From Actinomycetota bacterium (GTDB lineage Bacteria > Actinomycetota > Thermoleophilia > Gaiellales > Gaiellaceae), in the NCBI GenBank assembly GCA_003132665.1, contig PKYN01000019.1, forward strand, positions 141,696 to 205,695: a stretch of 64,000 nucleotides of DNA, in the 5' to 3' direction. A program made the translations under genes and the position numbers. This document shows, piece by piece, positions 33,672-42,082 of the stretch (position 1 is the stretch's first letter; each line of letters opens with the position of its first letter). The notes below the pieces were generated by a model that was given only the letters and a program-made list of their open reading frames with translations, ran no database searches and was not told where the DNA came from.

Positions 33672-35008
33672 GAGCGTTGCGCGACGCCGCGCTGCTTACC
33701 CGCAAGGATCTTCTCTCGCTGCGCCGGGCGCCGCTGGTCGTGATCCTGCTGGCCTTGTATCCGCTCCTGATCGCGGGGCTCGTCGGCACGGTCGCCGGCT
33801 ACGCCAACTCCCGCCCGCGCATCGCCGTCGTCGACCTCGATCACATCCCGGCCAAGACGACGGTCGCCGGTCACACGTACCACATCAAGAACCTGATCAA
33901 CGAGGTGGCCAAGAACGTGCGCATCTCGTGGATGAGCAAGGCCCAGGCGGCCCAGGCGCTGCGCACCGGCGAGGTCGTGGGCGTGATCACGATCCCACAC
34001 GGCTTCATCAACGACCTGAAGAGCGTCTCGACCAGCCCGCAGGTCGAGTTCGAGACCTCGCAGGGCGGCATCTCCTCACGGGTGACCCAACAGATGCAGG
34101 CGCTCATCTACAACCTCAATCGCAAGCTTCAGGAGGCCTATCTGAAGGACGCGATCGGCTACATCTCGATCATCCGCAGCGGCGGTACGGCCAGTTTCCT
34201 CGGCTCCGACTACAAGGTGTTGGGAATCGAGAAAGCGCGCTCGCTCCTGGCCGCGGAGAAGAACAATCCCCAGGCCGCGAAGGTCGTGCGCTTTCTCGAC
34301 ACGGCGAACGGAGCGCTGCGGGCGTCGGAGGTCTCGGCCCGCGCCGTTGCTCAGCCGATCCGCCTTGCGACCGCCACGCGCAGCGGTCGGGGCTGGCTGC
34401 TCTCGGCGCAGATGCAGGCCTATGCGCTGGCGCTGACCGTGAGCATTCTGGCGCTGGCTCTCGGCGCCGCGGTCACCGCCTCGGAACGCGACGAGAATGT
34501 CGCCTGTCTGCTCGGGCGAGGACTGGTCTCGCGCTTCTCGCTGCTCGCGGCCAAGATCGCGCTGGCGACGATCATCTCGCTCGCGGTGGGTGCCGTGATC
34601 CTGCTCGCCTTCGGGGCGATCGTCGAGATCGGCGGAATCACCGGTGGCCAGCCCTGGCAGCGGATTCCGCTCGTGCTGCTGGGCGTGACGCTCTTTGGGG
34701 CGGCGCTCGGCGCGATCGGGACACTCATCGGGGCACTTGCCCGAGAGGGCCGCTCGGCCACTCTCGGGGCGCTACTGGTGGCACTCCCCATCGTCCTGCT
34801 GGGCCTGATTCCGAGAGAGATCGCGCCACCCGCCGGCTATGTGAGCGATATCTTCCCCTTCAGCCACGGAGAGCGTTTCTTCTCCTCGGCGCTCTACGAC
34901 CTTCATCCCTGGGCCACCGTCGGCCCGGAGGCTCTCTGGATGCTCGGGCTGCTCGTCCTGTGGGGAGCGGTGGCGCGGCTCGCCCAGCCGCGCTTGACGG
35001 AGAGCTAG
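33668..35008 (+). CDS. ABC-2 type exporter permease with large external domain
   Basis: A 446-aa permease. The first helix (about 18-38) is followed by a 200-residue extracytoplasmic domain, then six helices. The layout (helix, long external domain, helix bundle ending in LPIVLLGLIPRE) is that of ABC-2 exporters of the YhgE/NatB group. The large domain includes IKNLINEVAKNVRISW and TSQGGISSRVTQQMQAL. It overlaps the ATPase gene by 4 bp, and its stop is followed at once by the next gene's GTG. Substrate could be a lipid, peptide or ion. Confidence 0.88.
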   Translation: MRALRDAALLTRKDLLSLRRAPLVVILLALYPLLIAGLVGTVAGYANSRPRIAVVDLDHIPAKTTVAGHTYHIKNLINEVAKNVRISWMSKAQAAQALRTGEVVGVITIPHGFINDLKSVSTSPQVEFETSQGGISSRVTQQMQALIYNLNRKLQEAYLKDAIGYISIIRSGGTASFLGSDYKVLGIEKARSLLAAEKNNPQAAKVVRFLDTANGALRASEVSARAVAQPIRLATATRSGRGWLLSAQMQAYALALTVSILALALGAAVTASERDENVACLLGRGLVSRFSLLAAKIALATIISLAVGAVILLAFGAIVEIGGITGGQPWQRIPLVLLGVTLFGAALGAIGTLIGALAREGRSATLGALLVALPIVLLGLIPREIAPPAGYVSDIFPFSHGERFFSSALYDLHPWATVGPEALWMLGLLVLWGAVARLAQPRLTES

Positions 35009-35559
35009 TGGGCGCCGAAAAGCCCGAAAACAATCTCTGGCGGCGCCTGGTCAGCGAGGGCACGGGCGAGAGCGCCCTCTGGAACGAGCTGCTGCTACCG
35101 GAGGCGAAGCGCAATGAGCAGCTCGCCTTCTCGCCCCTGGCCGCACCGCGGCTGGCGCTGGGCATCGAGACGATCTACGAGGGCTACCTCGTTCACTACG
35201 GCTCTTCGCGCCTCTTTTCACCGGGCGATCCGAATTTGGCGCTGCTGCTCGGCGATCGCCTCTATGCCCATGGCCTCGTCCACGTGAGCGCGGTTGGGAG
35301 CGTGGCGGTGGTGGCCGATCTGGCCACCCTGCTCGAGCTGTGCGCCCGCCTGCAAGCCGAGCGAAAGCCCGGCGACGGGGCCCTCTGGGCGGCCGCGATC
35401 TCGCGGCTCGGGCAGGGCGGACTGAGCGATCCGGGGAACGCATTTCTCGACTCCGGTGACGATGAGCCGCTGCTGCGTATGGCGCGCGAGGCCGCCGGCA
35501 ACGAGTCGGTTGAACGAGCCCTCGCGATCCACGCGGACATGTTCCAAAACACCCACTAG
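35008..35559 (+). CDS. Hypothetical protein in ABC exporter operon
   Basis: A 183-aa cytoplasmic-looking protein. GTG 35008 shares a base with the TAG of the permease gene, so it is translationally coupled. The region LALLLGDRLYAHGLVHVSAVG is rather like the GD-x-L-x-A helix region of isoprenoid synthases, but the Asp-rich catalytic motifs are missing. Nothing else is recognisable. Menaquinone genes with a true polyprenyl synthase start about 0.9 kb downstream, so a link to prenyl lipids is conceivable but unproven. The earlier frame to 33523 is a shadow. Confidence 0.72.
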   Translation: MGAEKPENNLWRRLVSEGTGESALWNELLLPEAKRNEQLAFSPLAAPRLALGIETIYEGYLVHYGSSRLFSPGDPNLALLLGDRLYAHGLVHVSAVGSVAVVADLATLLELCARLQAERKPGDGALWAAAISRLGQGGLSDPGNAFLDSGDDEPLLRMAREAAGNESVERALAIHADMFQNTH

Positions 35560-35619
35560 AAAAACCTCCGCTCGATCCTTAGAATCGCCGCAACTCAACT
35601 CCCCCTGAGGAGGTCGGTC

Positions 35620-36336
35620 GTGTCCCTGTCTCACGCACTACGAATCCCGCTCGCGGCGGTTGCGATGCTCACAATCGCGGCGATCGTAGTCCCCTCAGCT
35701 GCTGCGGAAATCAGCGGCCCCTGCAACGCGACGATCAACGGCCAGAACGTCAAAAACCAAGGAACCGGCGCTTTCGCCGACCCCATCACCGTCGAGAACC
35801 ACGCGATCGTGCCGGTGACGATGAGCGCCGCCAGCCAGATCTCGCACCTCAAGATTCAAATCCAGTTCGCCGGTATGAGCTGGACCGTCCGCGACAAGGC
35901 GTCGCACGGCAAGTCGTGGTCGAGCGACGTCAAGGTCAAGAACTACGCCAAGTGGGGAGTCGGCCTGTACAAAGTCGTCGGCTCTTCGGGAGGCGTCTCC
36001 TGTAGCGGCTCGGCGCTGGTGAAGGTGAAGGGCAACCCGCTCACGACGGTGGCCGGGATCGTCGGGCTGGTCGCCGCCCTGATGGGTTTAGGCGGCATCG
36101 GCGCCGCGGTGGCGATGACGATGCGTGCCGGCGCCTTGAGTTTCGGAAGATCGCTAGGCGGAATGGTGTTCGGTCTCATCGCCGGGCTCGGCCTGGCCGT
36201 GTTGGCACAGGAGTACTCGCTCATGTACCCGACCCTGGGCGCCGCGGTCAGCTCGGTCGGCCTGGGCGCGCTGTTCGGGATCGGGCTCGTCTTCATCGGG
36301 AAGCTCGTCGGCAGCTCGGTCGCTATCCCCGAGTAG
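35620..36336 (+). CDS. Secreted/membrane hypothetical protein
   Basis: A 238-aa protein with a signal peptide (about 1-28, ending SAAA), a beta-rich extracytoplasmic part with two cysteines (PCNAT and VSCSG, about 110 residues apart) that probably form one disulfide, and three to four C-terminal membrane helices. The external part looks Ig-like. GTG 35620 has a strong GAGGAGG Shine-Dalgarno about 6 nt upstream. I do not recognise the family. It sits between the ABC exporter unit and the menaquinone operon. Confidence 0.8.
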   Translation: MSLSHALRIPLAAVAMLTIAAIVVPSAAAEISGPCNATINGQNVKNQGTGAFADPITVENHAIVPVTMSAASQISHLKIQIQFAGMSWTVRDKASHGKSWSSDVKVKNYAKWGVGLYKVVGSSGGVSCSGSALVKVKGNPLTTVAGIVGLVAALMGLGGIGAAVAMTMRAGALSFGRSLGGMVFGLIAGLGLAVLAQEYSLMYPTLGAAVSSVGLGALFGIGLVFIGKLVGSSVAIPE

Positions 36337-36421
36337 CCGTTCTTCGCGCATAGTCTCCGGGAGCCTGCCGCCGTGCGGGCTCCTCGGGCTTCGATCGCAC
36401 CGCTTGACGAGGCGAGTTGCC

Positions 36422-36427
36422 TAGACT
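36422..36427 (+). promoter_or_regulatory. Candidate -10 element of the menaquinone operon
   Basis: TAGACT lies 6 nt before GTG 36434. A TTGACG occurs 12 bp upstream of the hexamer, too close for a classical -35. Confidence 0.55.
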
Positions 36428-36433
36428 GGACTG

Positions 36434-37879
36434 GTGGCACCACCGAACGACCTGCGCGACTGGATCGCCCTGCTCGAGCGCGAGGGCGAGCTGACACGTG
36501 TCGCCGCCGAGGTCGATCCCGATCTCGAGATAACCGAGATCGCCGACCGAACCGTGAAGGCCGGCGGTCCCGCACTTCTGTTCGAGCATCCGAAGGGGTC
36601 GAGGCTCCCCCTCCTGATCAACCAGTTCGGTACCGAGAGGCGAATGTGCCTCGCGCTCGGCGTCGAGAAACTGGACGAGGTGGCGGACAAGCTCGCCTCG
36701 CTGCTGGAGCTGGAGCTGCCCCACGGCGCCCGCGCCAAACTGCGCAAGGCGCTGGAGCTGAAGTCTGCGGCGGCGAGCGCCGAGCCGCGCAAGCTGCGCC
36801 GCGGCGCCTGCCAGGAGATAGTGCTCACCGGCGACGACGTCGACCTCGGCCTTCTGCCCGTCCAGCGCTGCTGGCCGGACGACCCGGCGCCCTTCATCAC
36901 GCTGCCCGCCGTGATCACGCACGATCCCGAGACAAAGGCCCGCAACGTGGGCATGTACCGGATGCAGGTCGTGGACGAGCGCACCACCTTCCTGCACTGG
37001 CAGGTGCACAAGGACGCGGCCGCGAGCTGGCGCGAGATGGAGGGCAGGCTCGAGGTAGCGGTAGCGATCGGGCTCGACCCGATCACCACCTACGCCGCCA
37101 CGGCGCCGCTCCCGCGCGGGCTCGACGAGCTGATGCTGGCGGGGCTCTTGCGCGGCCGCCCGGTCGAGCTCGTCGCCGCGAAAACCGTTCAGCTGGACGT
37201 TCCGGCGCAGGCCGAGATAGTGCTGGAGGGATACGTGGAGCGCGGCGAGGTCGGAATCGAGGGTCCGTTCGGCGATCACACCGGCTTCTACTCGCCCGCG
37301 GGCCCCTTCCCGCTCTTCCACATAACGGCCATGACCATGCGCGAGGACGCCATCTACCCTTCGATCGTCGTCGGCAAGCCGCCCGCCGAGGATGCCTGGC
37401 TGGGCAAGGCGACCGAGCGTCTCTTTCTGCCCGCGCTGAAAAGCGCCGTGCCCGAGATCGTCGATTTCGACCTGCCGGTCGCCGGCGCCTTCCACAACTG
37501 TGTCATCGTCTCGATCCGAAAGAGCTTCCCCAACCAGGCGCGCAAGGTGGTGAACGCCGTCTGGGGTTTGGGCATGCTGAGCCTGACCAAGACGGTCGTC
37601 GTGGTCGACGAGCAGGTCGACCCGCACGAGTACGACGACGTTTTCTTTCACGTCTGCGCCAACGTTGACCCGAAACGCGACGTCTGGATTAGTGAGGGCC
37701 CGCTCGATCAGCTCGACCACTCGGCCGCGCGCGAGTGCTTCGGCGGAAAGATGGGCATAGACGCGACACGCAAGGACGCCTCGGAAGGAGCCCGGGAATG
37801 GCCGCAGGAGATCGAGATGAGCGCCGAGGTGAAGCAGCTCGTGGAGCGGCGCTGGCACGAATACGGCATCGATCTTTGA
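36434..37879 (+). CDS. UbiD-family decarboxylase, probable MqnL
   Basis: A 481-aa prenylated-FMN-dependent decarboxylase. Signatures are NVGMYRMQVVDERTTFLHWQVH in the cofactor site and GIEGPFGDHTGFYSP, which holds the catalytic Glu and the DHTG loop. Family members decarboxylate aromatic or unsaturated acids. In the futalosine pathway, MqnL removes the 6-carboxyl of the prenylated dihydroxynaphthoate, and the neighbours mqnE/A/C strongly support that role. UbiX, which makes its cofactor, follows 121 bp downstream. GTG 36434 starts the operon on a leaderless-type promoter. Confidence 0.92.
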   Translation: MAPPNDLRDWIALLEREGELTRVAAEVDPDLEITEIADRTVKAGGPALLFEHPKGSRLPLLINQFGTERRMCLALGVEKLDEVADKLASLLELELPHGARAKLRKALELKSAAASAEPRKLRRGACQEIVLTGDDVDLGLLPVQRCWPDDPAPFITLPAVITHDPETKARNVGMYRMQVVDERTTFLHWQVHKDAAASWREMEGRLEVAVAIGLDPITTYAATAPLPRGLDELMLAGLLRGRPVELVAAKTVQLDVPAQAEIVLEGYVERGEVGIEGPFGDHTGFYSPAGPFPLFHITAMTMREDAIYPSIVVGKPPAEDAWLGKATERLFLPALKSAVPEIVDFDLPVAGAFHNCVIVSIRKSFPNQARKVVNAVWGLGMLSLTKTVVVVDEQVDPHEYDDVFFHVCANVDPKRDVWISEGPLDQLDHSAARECFGGKMGIDATRKDASEGAREWPQEIEMSAEVKQLVERRWHEYGIDL

Positions 37880-38000
37880 CGGAGGACTGGACGGGAGCGG
37901 CCGAACGCGGCACGCTCTGCGGAGATACCGTTTCGAGCAAGAACGGGTCTGTAGTTCCACGGCGATCGTCTCGCCCAGCTAGTCTCGGCTTGAGGTATCA

Positions 38001-38597
38001 GTGAAAGTATTTCTCGGCATAACGGGTGCTTCGGGAGCGGCGTACGCCTCGAGGTTGCTCGAGCTCCTCGTCGCGCGAGACTGCGAGGTCGGGCTGTGCG
38101 TTTCGGATGCGGGCGCGCAGGTGCTCGCCACTGAGCTCTTCGGCGACCTGCGGCTACCCCGTGCCGAGGCGCTCGAGCGGCTGCTGGCGCCGTTTGACGG
38201 CAACGTGCGGGTGTTCGAGCCCGATGACTACACGGCACCCTTCGCCAGTGGCTCGGCTCGCGCGGACGCCTGCGTCGTCTGCCCCTGCTCGATGTCCAGC
38301 GCCGGCCAGATCGCCGCCGGCGCCGGCGCGAACCTGATTCACCGCGCCGCCGCCGTGGCGCTCAAGGAGGAGCGCAAGCTGCTGCTCGTCCCGCGCGAGA
38401 CGCCGCTTTCGGCGATCCAACTGGAGGCGCTGCTGAAGCTGCGCCGCGCCGGCGCGACCATCCTCTTTGCCGCTCCGTCCTTCTACGGCCGTCCCGAGTC
38501 GGTGCAGGATCTCGTCGACACCGTGGTTGCGCGCGTGCTCGACCAGCTCGGTCTAGAGCACGAGCTGGGAGCCCGCTGGGGGGAGGCGACGAGTTGA
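38001..38597 (+). CDS. ubiX: UbiX flavin prenyltransferase, probable MqnM
   Basis: Makes prenylated FMN from FMN and dimethylallyl phosphate for the UbiD partner. The 198-aa protein has LGITGASGAAYASRLLELL for FMN binding and VVCPCSMSSAGQIAAGAGANLIHRAAAVALKE followed by VPRETPLS, the complete UbiX pattern (quoted in pieces). GTG 38001 is the start. Its stop overlaps the TTG of the next gene. MqnM is the name for the futalosine-pathway member. Confidence 0.94.
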   Translation: MKVFLGITGASGAAYASRLLELLVARDCEVGLCVSDAGAQVLATELFGDLRLPRAEALERLLAPFDGNVRVFEPDDYTAPFASGSARADACVVCPCSMSSAGQIAAGAGANLIHRAAAVALKEERKLLLVPRETPLSAIQLEALLKLRRAGATILFAAPSFYGRPESVQDLVDTVVARVLDQLGLEHELGARWGEATS

Positions 38598-39280
38598 GCG
38601 CCGCCAGCGGCAGCCTCGAGCCCGAAGCGGTGCGAACGATGTTCGATTCGATCGCTCCGCTCTACGACCGCATGAACCTGCTGATGACGGCGGGGCTCGA
38701 CCGGCGCTGGCGCGACGCGACCGCCCGGCGAGTGGTCCGGCCCGGCGACTACGTGCTCGATGCGGCCTGCGGAACGGGCGACCTCGCCCTCGCCGACCTC
38801 CGCGCGGGCGCGTCGCGCGTCGTTGGCGTTGACTTCTCCAAGCGGATGCTCGAGCTGGCCGAGCGCAAGTCGAGCGCGGTCGAATGGATTCAGGGCGATC
38901 TCTGCCGGCTTCCCTTCCCCGACGGAGCATTTCAGGCGGTGACGATCGGCTTCGGCCTGCGCAACGTCTCCGATCGCGCAGGCGCCCTGCGCGAGCTCGG
39001 GCGCGTGCTGGCGCCGGGAGGACGGCTCGGCATCCTCGAGATCACCAGGGCGCGCGGACCGCTGGCGCCTTTCTTCCGCATCTGGTTCGAAACGCTTGTG
39101 CCGGCCGCCGGAAGGCTTCTTTCGGGCGGCTCGGCCTACTCCTATCTTCCGGCCAGCGTTCGGCGCTTCTCGACGCCCGCGCAGCTTGCCGGCGAGATCG
39201 CGCAAGCCGGCTTCGGGGAAGTCCGCTACAGGCTCCTGGCCGGAGGCTCGATGGCGCTGCACGTGGGGGTGGCGGCGTGA
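38594..39280 (+). CDS. menG: Demethylmenaquinone methyltransferase (MenG/UbiE)
   Basis: A 228-aa class I SAM methyltransferase that adds the last methyl group to demethylmenaquinone. The SAM site is LDAACGTGDLAL (about residues 55-65), and IGFGLRNVSDR and GSAYSYLPASVRRFS are UbiE family signatures. The start is TTG 38594, overlapping the ubiX stop by 4 bp; an ATG 14 codons later (MFDSIAPLYDRMN) is the alternative, and it too would leave the domain intact. It ends in a GTGA overlap with the polyprenyl synthase gene. Confidence 0.93.
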   Translation: MSAASGSLEPEAVRTMFDSIAPLYDRMNLLMTAGLDRRWRDATARRVVRPGDYVLDAACGTGDLALADLRAGASRVVGVDFSKRMLELAERKSSAVEWIQGDLCRLPFPDGAFQAVTIGFGLRNVSDRAGALRELGRVLAPGGRLGILEITRARGPLAPFFRIWFETLVPAAGRLLSGGSAYSYLPASVRRFSTPAQLAGEIAQAGFGEVRYRLLAGGSMALHVGVAA

Positions 39281-40212
39281 GCGCCGTTCGTTCCTACGAG
39301 CCGCTCGATGTGGTGCGCGACGCCAGCGGTCTGAAGGAGTATCTGGAGGCCGTTGAGCAAAGGCTCGACGAGCTCTTCGCCGGCGGTTTCGGGGCGGTGG
39401 ATCTGGCCGCGCAGCAGGCTCTCCGCGCGGGCGGAAAGCGCCTGCGACCTCTGCTCGCGTTCCTGGCCTCGCCGCCCGGGCAGGCTCCGCCGGTGGCCGC
39501 CGGAGTGGCGGTCGAGCTGATCCATCTCGCCTCGCTGGTGCACGACGACGTGCTCGACGGCGCCCCGGTGCGCCGCGGCGCCCCTTCGACCTGGAACGAG
39601 TTCGGCCAGCAGGTTGCGCTGGCGAGCGGCGACCGGGTGTTCGCGCTCGCCTTCAGCGAGCTGGCCGCCGAGGGCAGGCTGCGCGATTTGGCGACGCTGG
39701 CCGAGACGGCCCTCGCGCTGGCGCGCGGCGAGGCCCTGCAGCGCGATCTGCGCTTCGATCCACACACCAGCGTCGAGGCCCAACTGAGACTCTGCTCGCT
39801 CAAGACCGGTTCGCTCTTCTCGGCTGCCTGCCGGCTGGGAGCCGGCGGCCGCCGCCGTTCACTGGGCGAGTACGGCCTGGCTCTCGGCATCGCCTTCCAG
39901 ATCGTCGACGACGTTCTCGACTGCGTCGGCGAGGCGGGCGAGACGGGCAAGGCGCCCGGAACCGACCTGCGCGAGGGCATTCCGACACTGCCGCTGCTCT
40001 TCGCAGCCGAGCGGGACGAAACGGTGCGCGCGGCTCTGGCCGGAGGCCCGCGCGAGGGCGTCCTCGAGCGGGTCGCCGCCTCCGGCGCGCTCGAGCGCGC
40101 ACACGAGATCGCACACGCCTACTCCCGTAAGGCCTGCAGCTATCTGAACGGCGACTCGCGCAGGCGCGAGCTCGAAGCGCTGGCGCAGGCGGTAGTGGAG
40201 AGACGACGATGA
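39277..40212 (+). CDS. Polyprenyl diphosphate synthase (menaquinone side chain)
   Basis: A 311-aa trans-isoprenyl diphosphate synthase. GGKRLRPLLAFLAS, the first Asp-rich motif HDDVLDGAPVRRG, ALAFSEL and the second Asp-rich motif FQIVDDVLDC appear in the right order. The residues before the first DDxxD are small, which allows a long chain; the menaquinone context suggests the side-chain synthase, probably making a C35-C50 product. It overlaps menG by 4 bp and mqnE by 4 bp. A separate small subunit, as in heterodimeric HepST, is not visible. Confidence 0.9.
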   Translation: MSAVRSYEPLDVVRDASGLKEYLEAVEQRLDELFAGGFGAVDLAAQQALRAGGKRLRPLLAFLASPPGQAPPVAAGVAVELIHLASLVHDDVLDGAPVRRGAPSTWNEFGQQVALASGDRVFALAFSELAAEGRLRDLATLAETALALARGEALQRDLRFDPHTSVEAQLRLCSLKTGSLFSAACRLGAGGRRRSLGEYGLALGIAFQIVDDVLDCVGEAGETGKAPGTDLREGIPTLPLLFAAERDETVRAALAGGPREGVLERVAASGALERAHEIAHAYSRKACSYLNGDSRRRELEALAQAVVERRR

Positions 40213-41330
40213 GCGCCCCGGCCGCGCTCGAGGCGGCCGCGCTCGAGCGGGTGCAGGAGAAGGTGGCCGCGGGCGAGCGCCTGGACGCGGCCGACGGCCT
40301 GGCCCTGTACGAGTCGGACGACCTGCTTGCACTCGGCGAGCTGGCCGACCAGGCGCGCCGGCTGCGCGGCGGCGGAGACAACGTCTTCTTCGTCCGCAAT
40401 CTCACGCTCAACCAGACCAACGTCTGCCGCGTGAAGTGCAGGTTCTGTGCCTTCGCCCGTTCGGCCAGGCAGGAGGGCGCCTACACGCTCAGTCCCGCCG
40501 AGCTGGCGGACGAAGCGAAGAGGGCCTACGAGCAGGAGCCCTACAACGAGCTCCATCTCGTCAACGGCGAGAGCCCGCATGTCGACTTCGACTGGTACCT
40601 GGAGACGATGCGCGCACTCAGAGCGGCGCTACCGAGCGTTCACCTCAAGTGTTATTCGGCGAGCGAGATTCACCACATGTCCACCATCTCTGGGCTCTCC
40701 TACAAGCGAGTGCTGAACGAGCTGAAGCAGGCCGGGCTCGACTCGCTCACCGGCGGAGGCGCCGAGATCTTCTCGGCGCGGGTGCGCAAGCTGATCGCGC
40801 CGGGCAAGGAGCCGGCGGAGGCCTGGCTGGAGGTCAACCGGGTCGCGCACGAGCTGGGGATCCCGAGCCACTGCACGATGCTCTACGGGCACGTCGAGAC
40901 GCTCGCGGAGCGCGTCGATCACCTGCTTCGCCTGCGCGAGCTGCAGGACGAGACGGGCGGCTTCCTCGCCTTCGTCCCCTTTGCCGTGCATCTCGAGAAC
41001 ACGCGGCTCGACCCCGATCTCGTTCCCGCGACTGCGGCGGAAGTGCTCAGGACGATCGCCGTCTCGCGCCTGCTGCTCGACAACGTCGCACACATCAAGG
41101 CCTACTGGATCGCGATGGGCCTGCCGCTGGCGCAGATCGCGCTGCACTTCGGCGCCGACGACGTCCAGGGCACGGTGGGGCGCGAACAAGTCTTTCACTC
41201 CGCCGGCGCCCGTACCGAGACCGAGCAGGCCGCCGGACGGCTGGTGCGCTACATCCAGGCCGCCGGTCGCGTTCCGGTCGAGCGCGACACGCTCTACAAC
41301 GAGCTCGCGCGCTGGGAGGCCAAGGCGTGA
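40209..41330 (+). CDS. mqnE: Aminofutalosine synthase (MqnE), radical SAM
   Basis: Joins the MqnA product to adenosine by radical SAM chemistry to give aminodeoxyfutalosine. The 373-aa protein has the [4Fe-4S] motif CRVKCRFC (about residues 76-83), GGGAEIFSARVRKLIAPGK and a C-terminal TIM-barrel tail. The family is close to CofH and MqnC. MqnE is preferred over MqnC because it lies before mqnA and the other radical SAM gene fits MqnC better. ATG 40209 overlaps the polyprenyl synthase stop. Confidence 0.9.
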   Translation: MSAPAALEAAALERVQEKVAAGERLDAADGLALYESDDLLALGELADQARRLRGGGDNVFFVRNLTLNQTNVCRVKCRFCAFARSARQEGAYTLSPAELADEAKRAYEQEPYNELHLVNGESPHVDFDWYLETMRALRAALPSVHLKCYSASEIHHMSTISGLSYKRVLNELKQAGLDSLTGGGAEIFSARVRKLIAPGKEPAEAWLEVNRVAHELGIPSHCTMLYGHVETLAERVDHLLRLRELQDETGGFLAFVPFAVHLENTRLDPDLVPATAAEVLRTIAVSRLLLDNVAHIKAYWIAMGLPLAQIALHFGADDVQGTVGREQVFHSAGARTETEQAAGRLVRYIQAAGRVPVERDTLYNELARWEAKA

Positions 41331-42082
41331 TCAGGCTCGGGCGGATCTCCTACGTGAACATGGCGCCGGTCTACTACCGGCTCCAGGCCGAGGTCGAGGA
41401 GGTCACGGGCGTTCCGACCGAGCTGGCGCGGCGGCTGCTTGCGGGCGAGGTGGACGTGGCGGCGATCCCGTCGATCGAGTTTGCCCGCCACGCCGCCGAG
41501 CTGGAGATGCTGCCGCGAATCTGCGTCGCCTCGGACGGCGCTGTCGACTCTATTCAGCTCGTCTCGACTATCGCCCCCGAGCGCCTGCGCCGGATCGCGG
41601 TCACCTCGGAGAGCGCAACCAGCGTGGCGCTGGCGCGAGTCCTCTTCCCGCAGGCCGAGCAGGTGCCTTTGGGCGAGGAGGCGCCGGGCAAGCTCCTGAT
41701 CGGCGACGCGGCGCTTCGGAGCGCCTTCGAGGACGCGACGCCGCACTACGACCTCGGGCGCATCTGGCGCGAGCGCACCGGCCTGCCGATGGTCTTCGCC
41801 GTCTGGGCTTACCGCAGGGGAACGGGCGCCGGCATGGCCGAGCTGGAAGAGGCGCTTCTCTCCTCGGTCAGAGCGGCCCGCGCCGAGCCCGAGCGCCTGG
41901 CCGAGCAGGCGAGCGCGGCCTACGGCTACCCGGCCGGATTCCTCGCCCGCTACTTCGAGAAGCTGCGCTACGGCTTCGGCCCGCGCGAGCGCGAGGGACT
42001 CATCGCCTTTTACGAACTGGCGCGCGCGGCCGGCGTGCTCGAGCGGGTGCCGGAACTGGCAGCGGGCGCGCGCAGCGAATGA
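41327..42082 (+). CDS. mqnA: Chorismate dehydratase (MqnA)
   Basis: Dehydrates chorismate to 3-enolpyruvyl-benzoate, the first committed step of the pathway. The 251-aa protein has the MqnA opening RLGRISYVNMAPVYY, then DVAAIPSIEFARH and the ligand loop SVALARVLFP. The later segment GLPMVFAVWAYRRG is typical. GTG 41327 overlaps the mqnE stop (GTGA), and its own stop overlaps mqnC. Confidence 0.93.
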   Translation: MIRLGRISYVNMAPVYYRLQAEVEEVTGVPTELARRLLAGEVDVAAIPSIEFARHAAELEMLPRICVASDGAVDSIQLVSTIAPERLRRIAVTSESATSVALARVLFPQAEQVPLGEEAPGKLLIGDAALRSAFEDATPHYDLGRIWRERTGLPMVFAVWAYRRGTGAGMAELEEALLSSVRAARAEPERLAEQASAAYGYPAGFLARYFEKLRYGFGPREREGLIAFYELARAAGVLERVPELAAGARSE

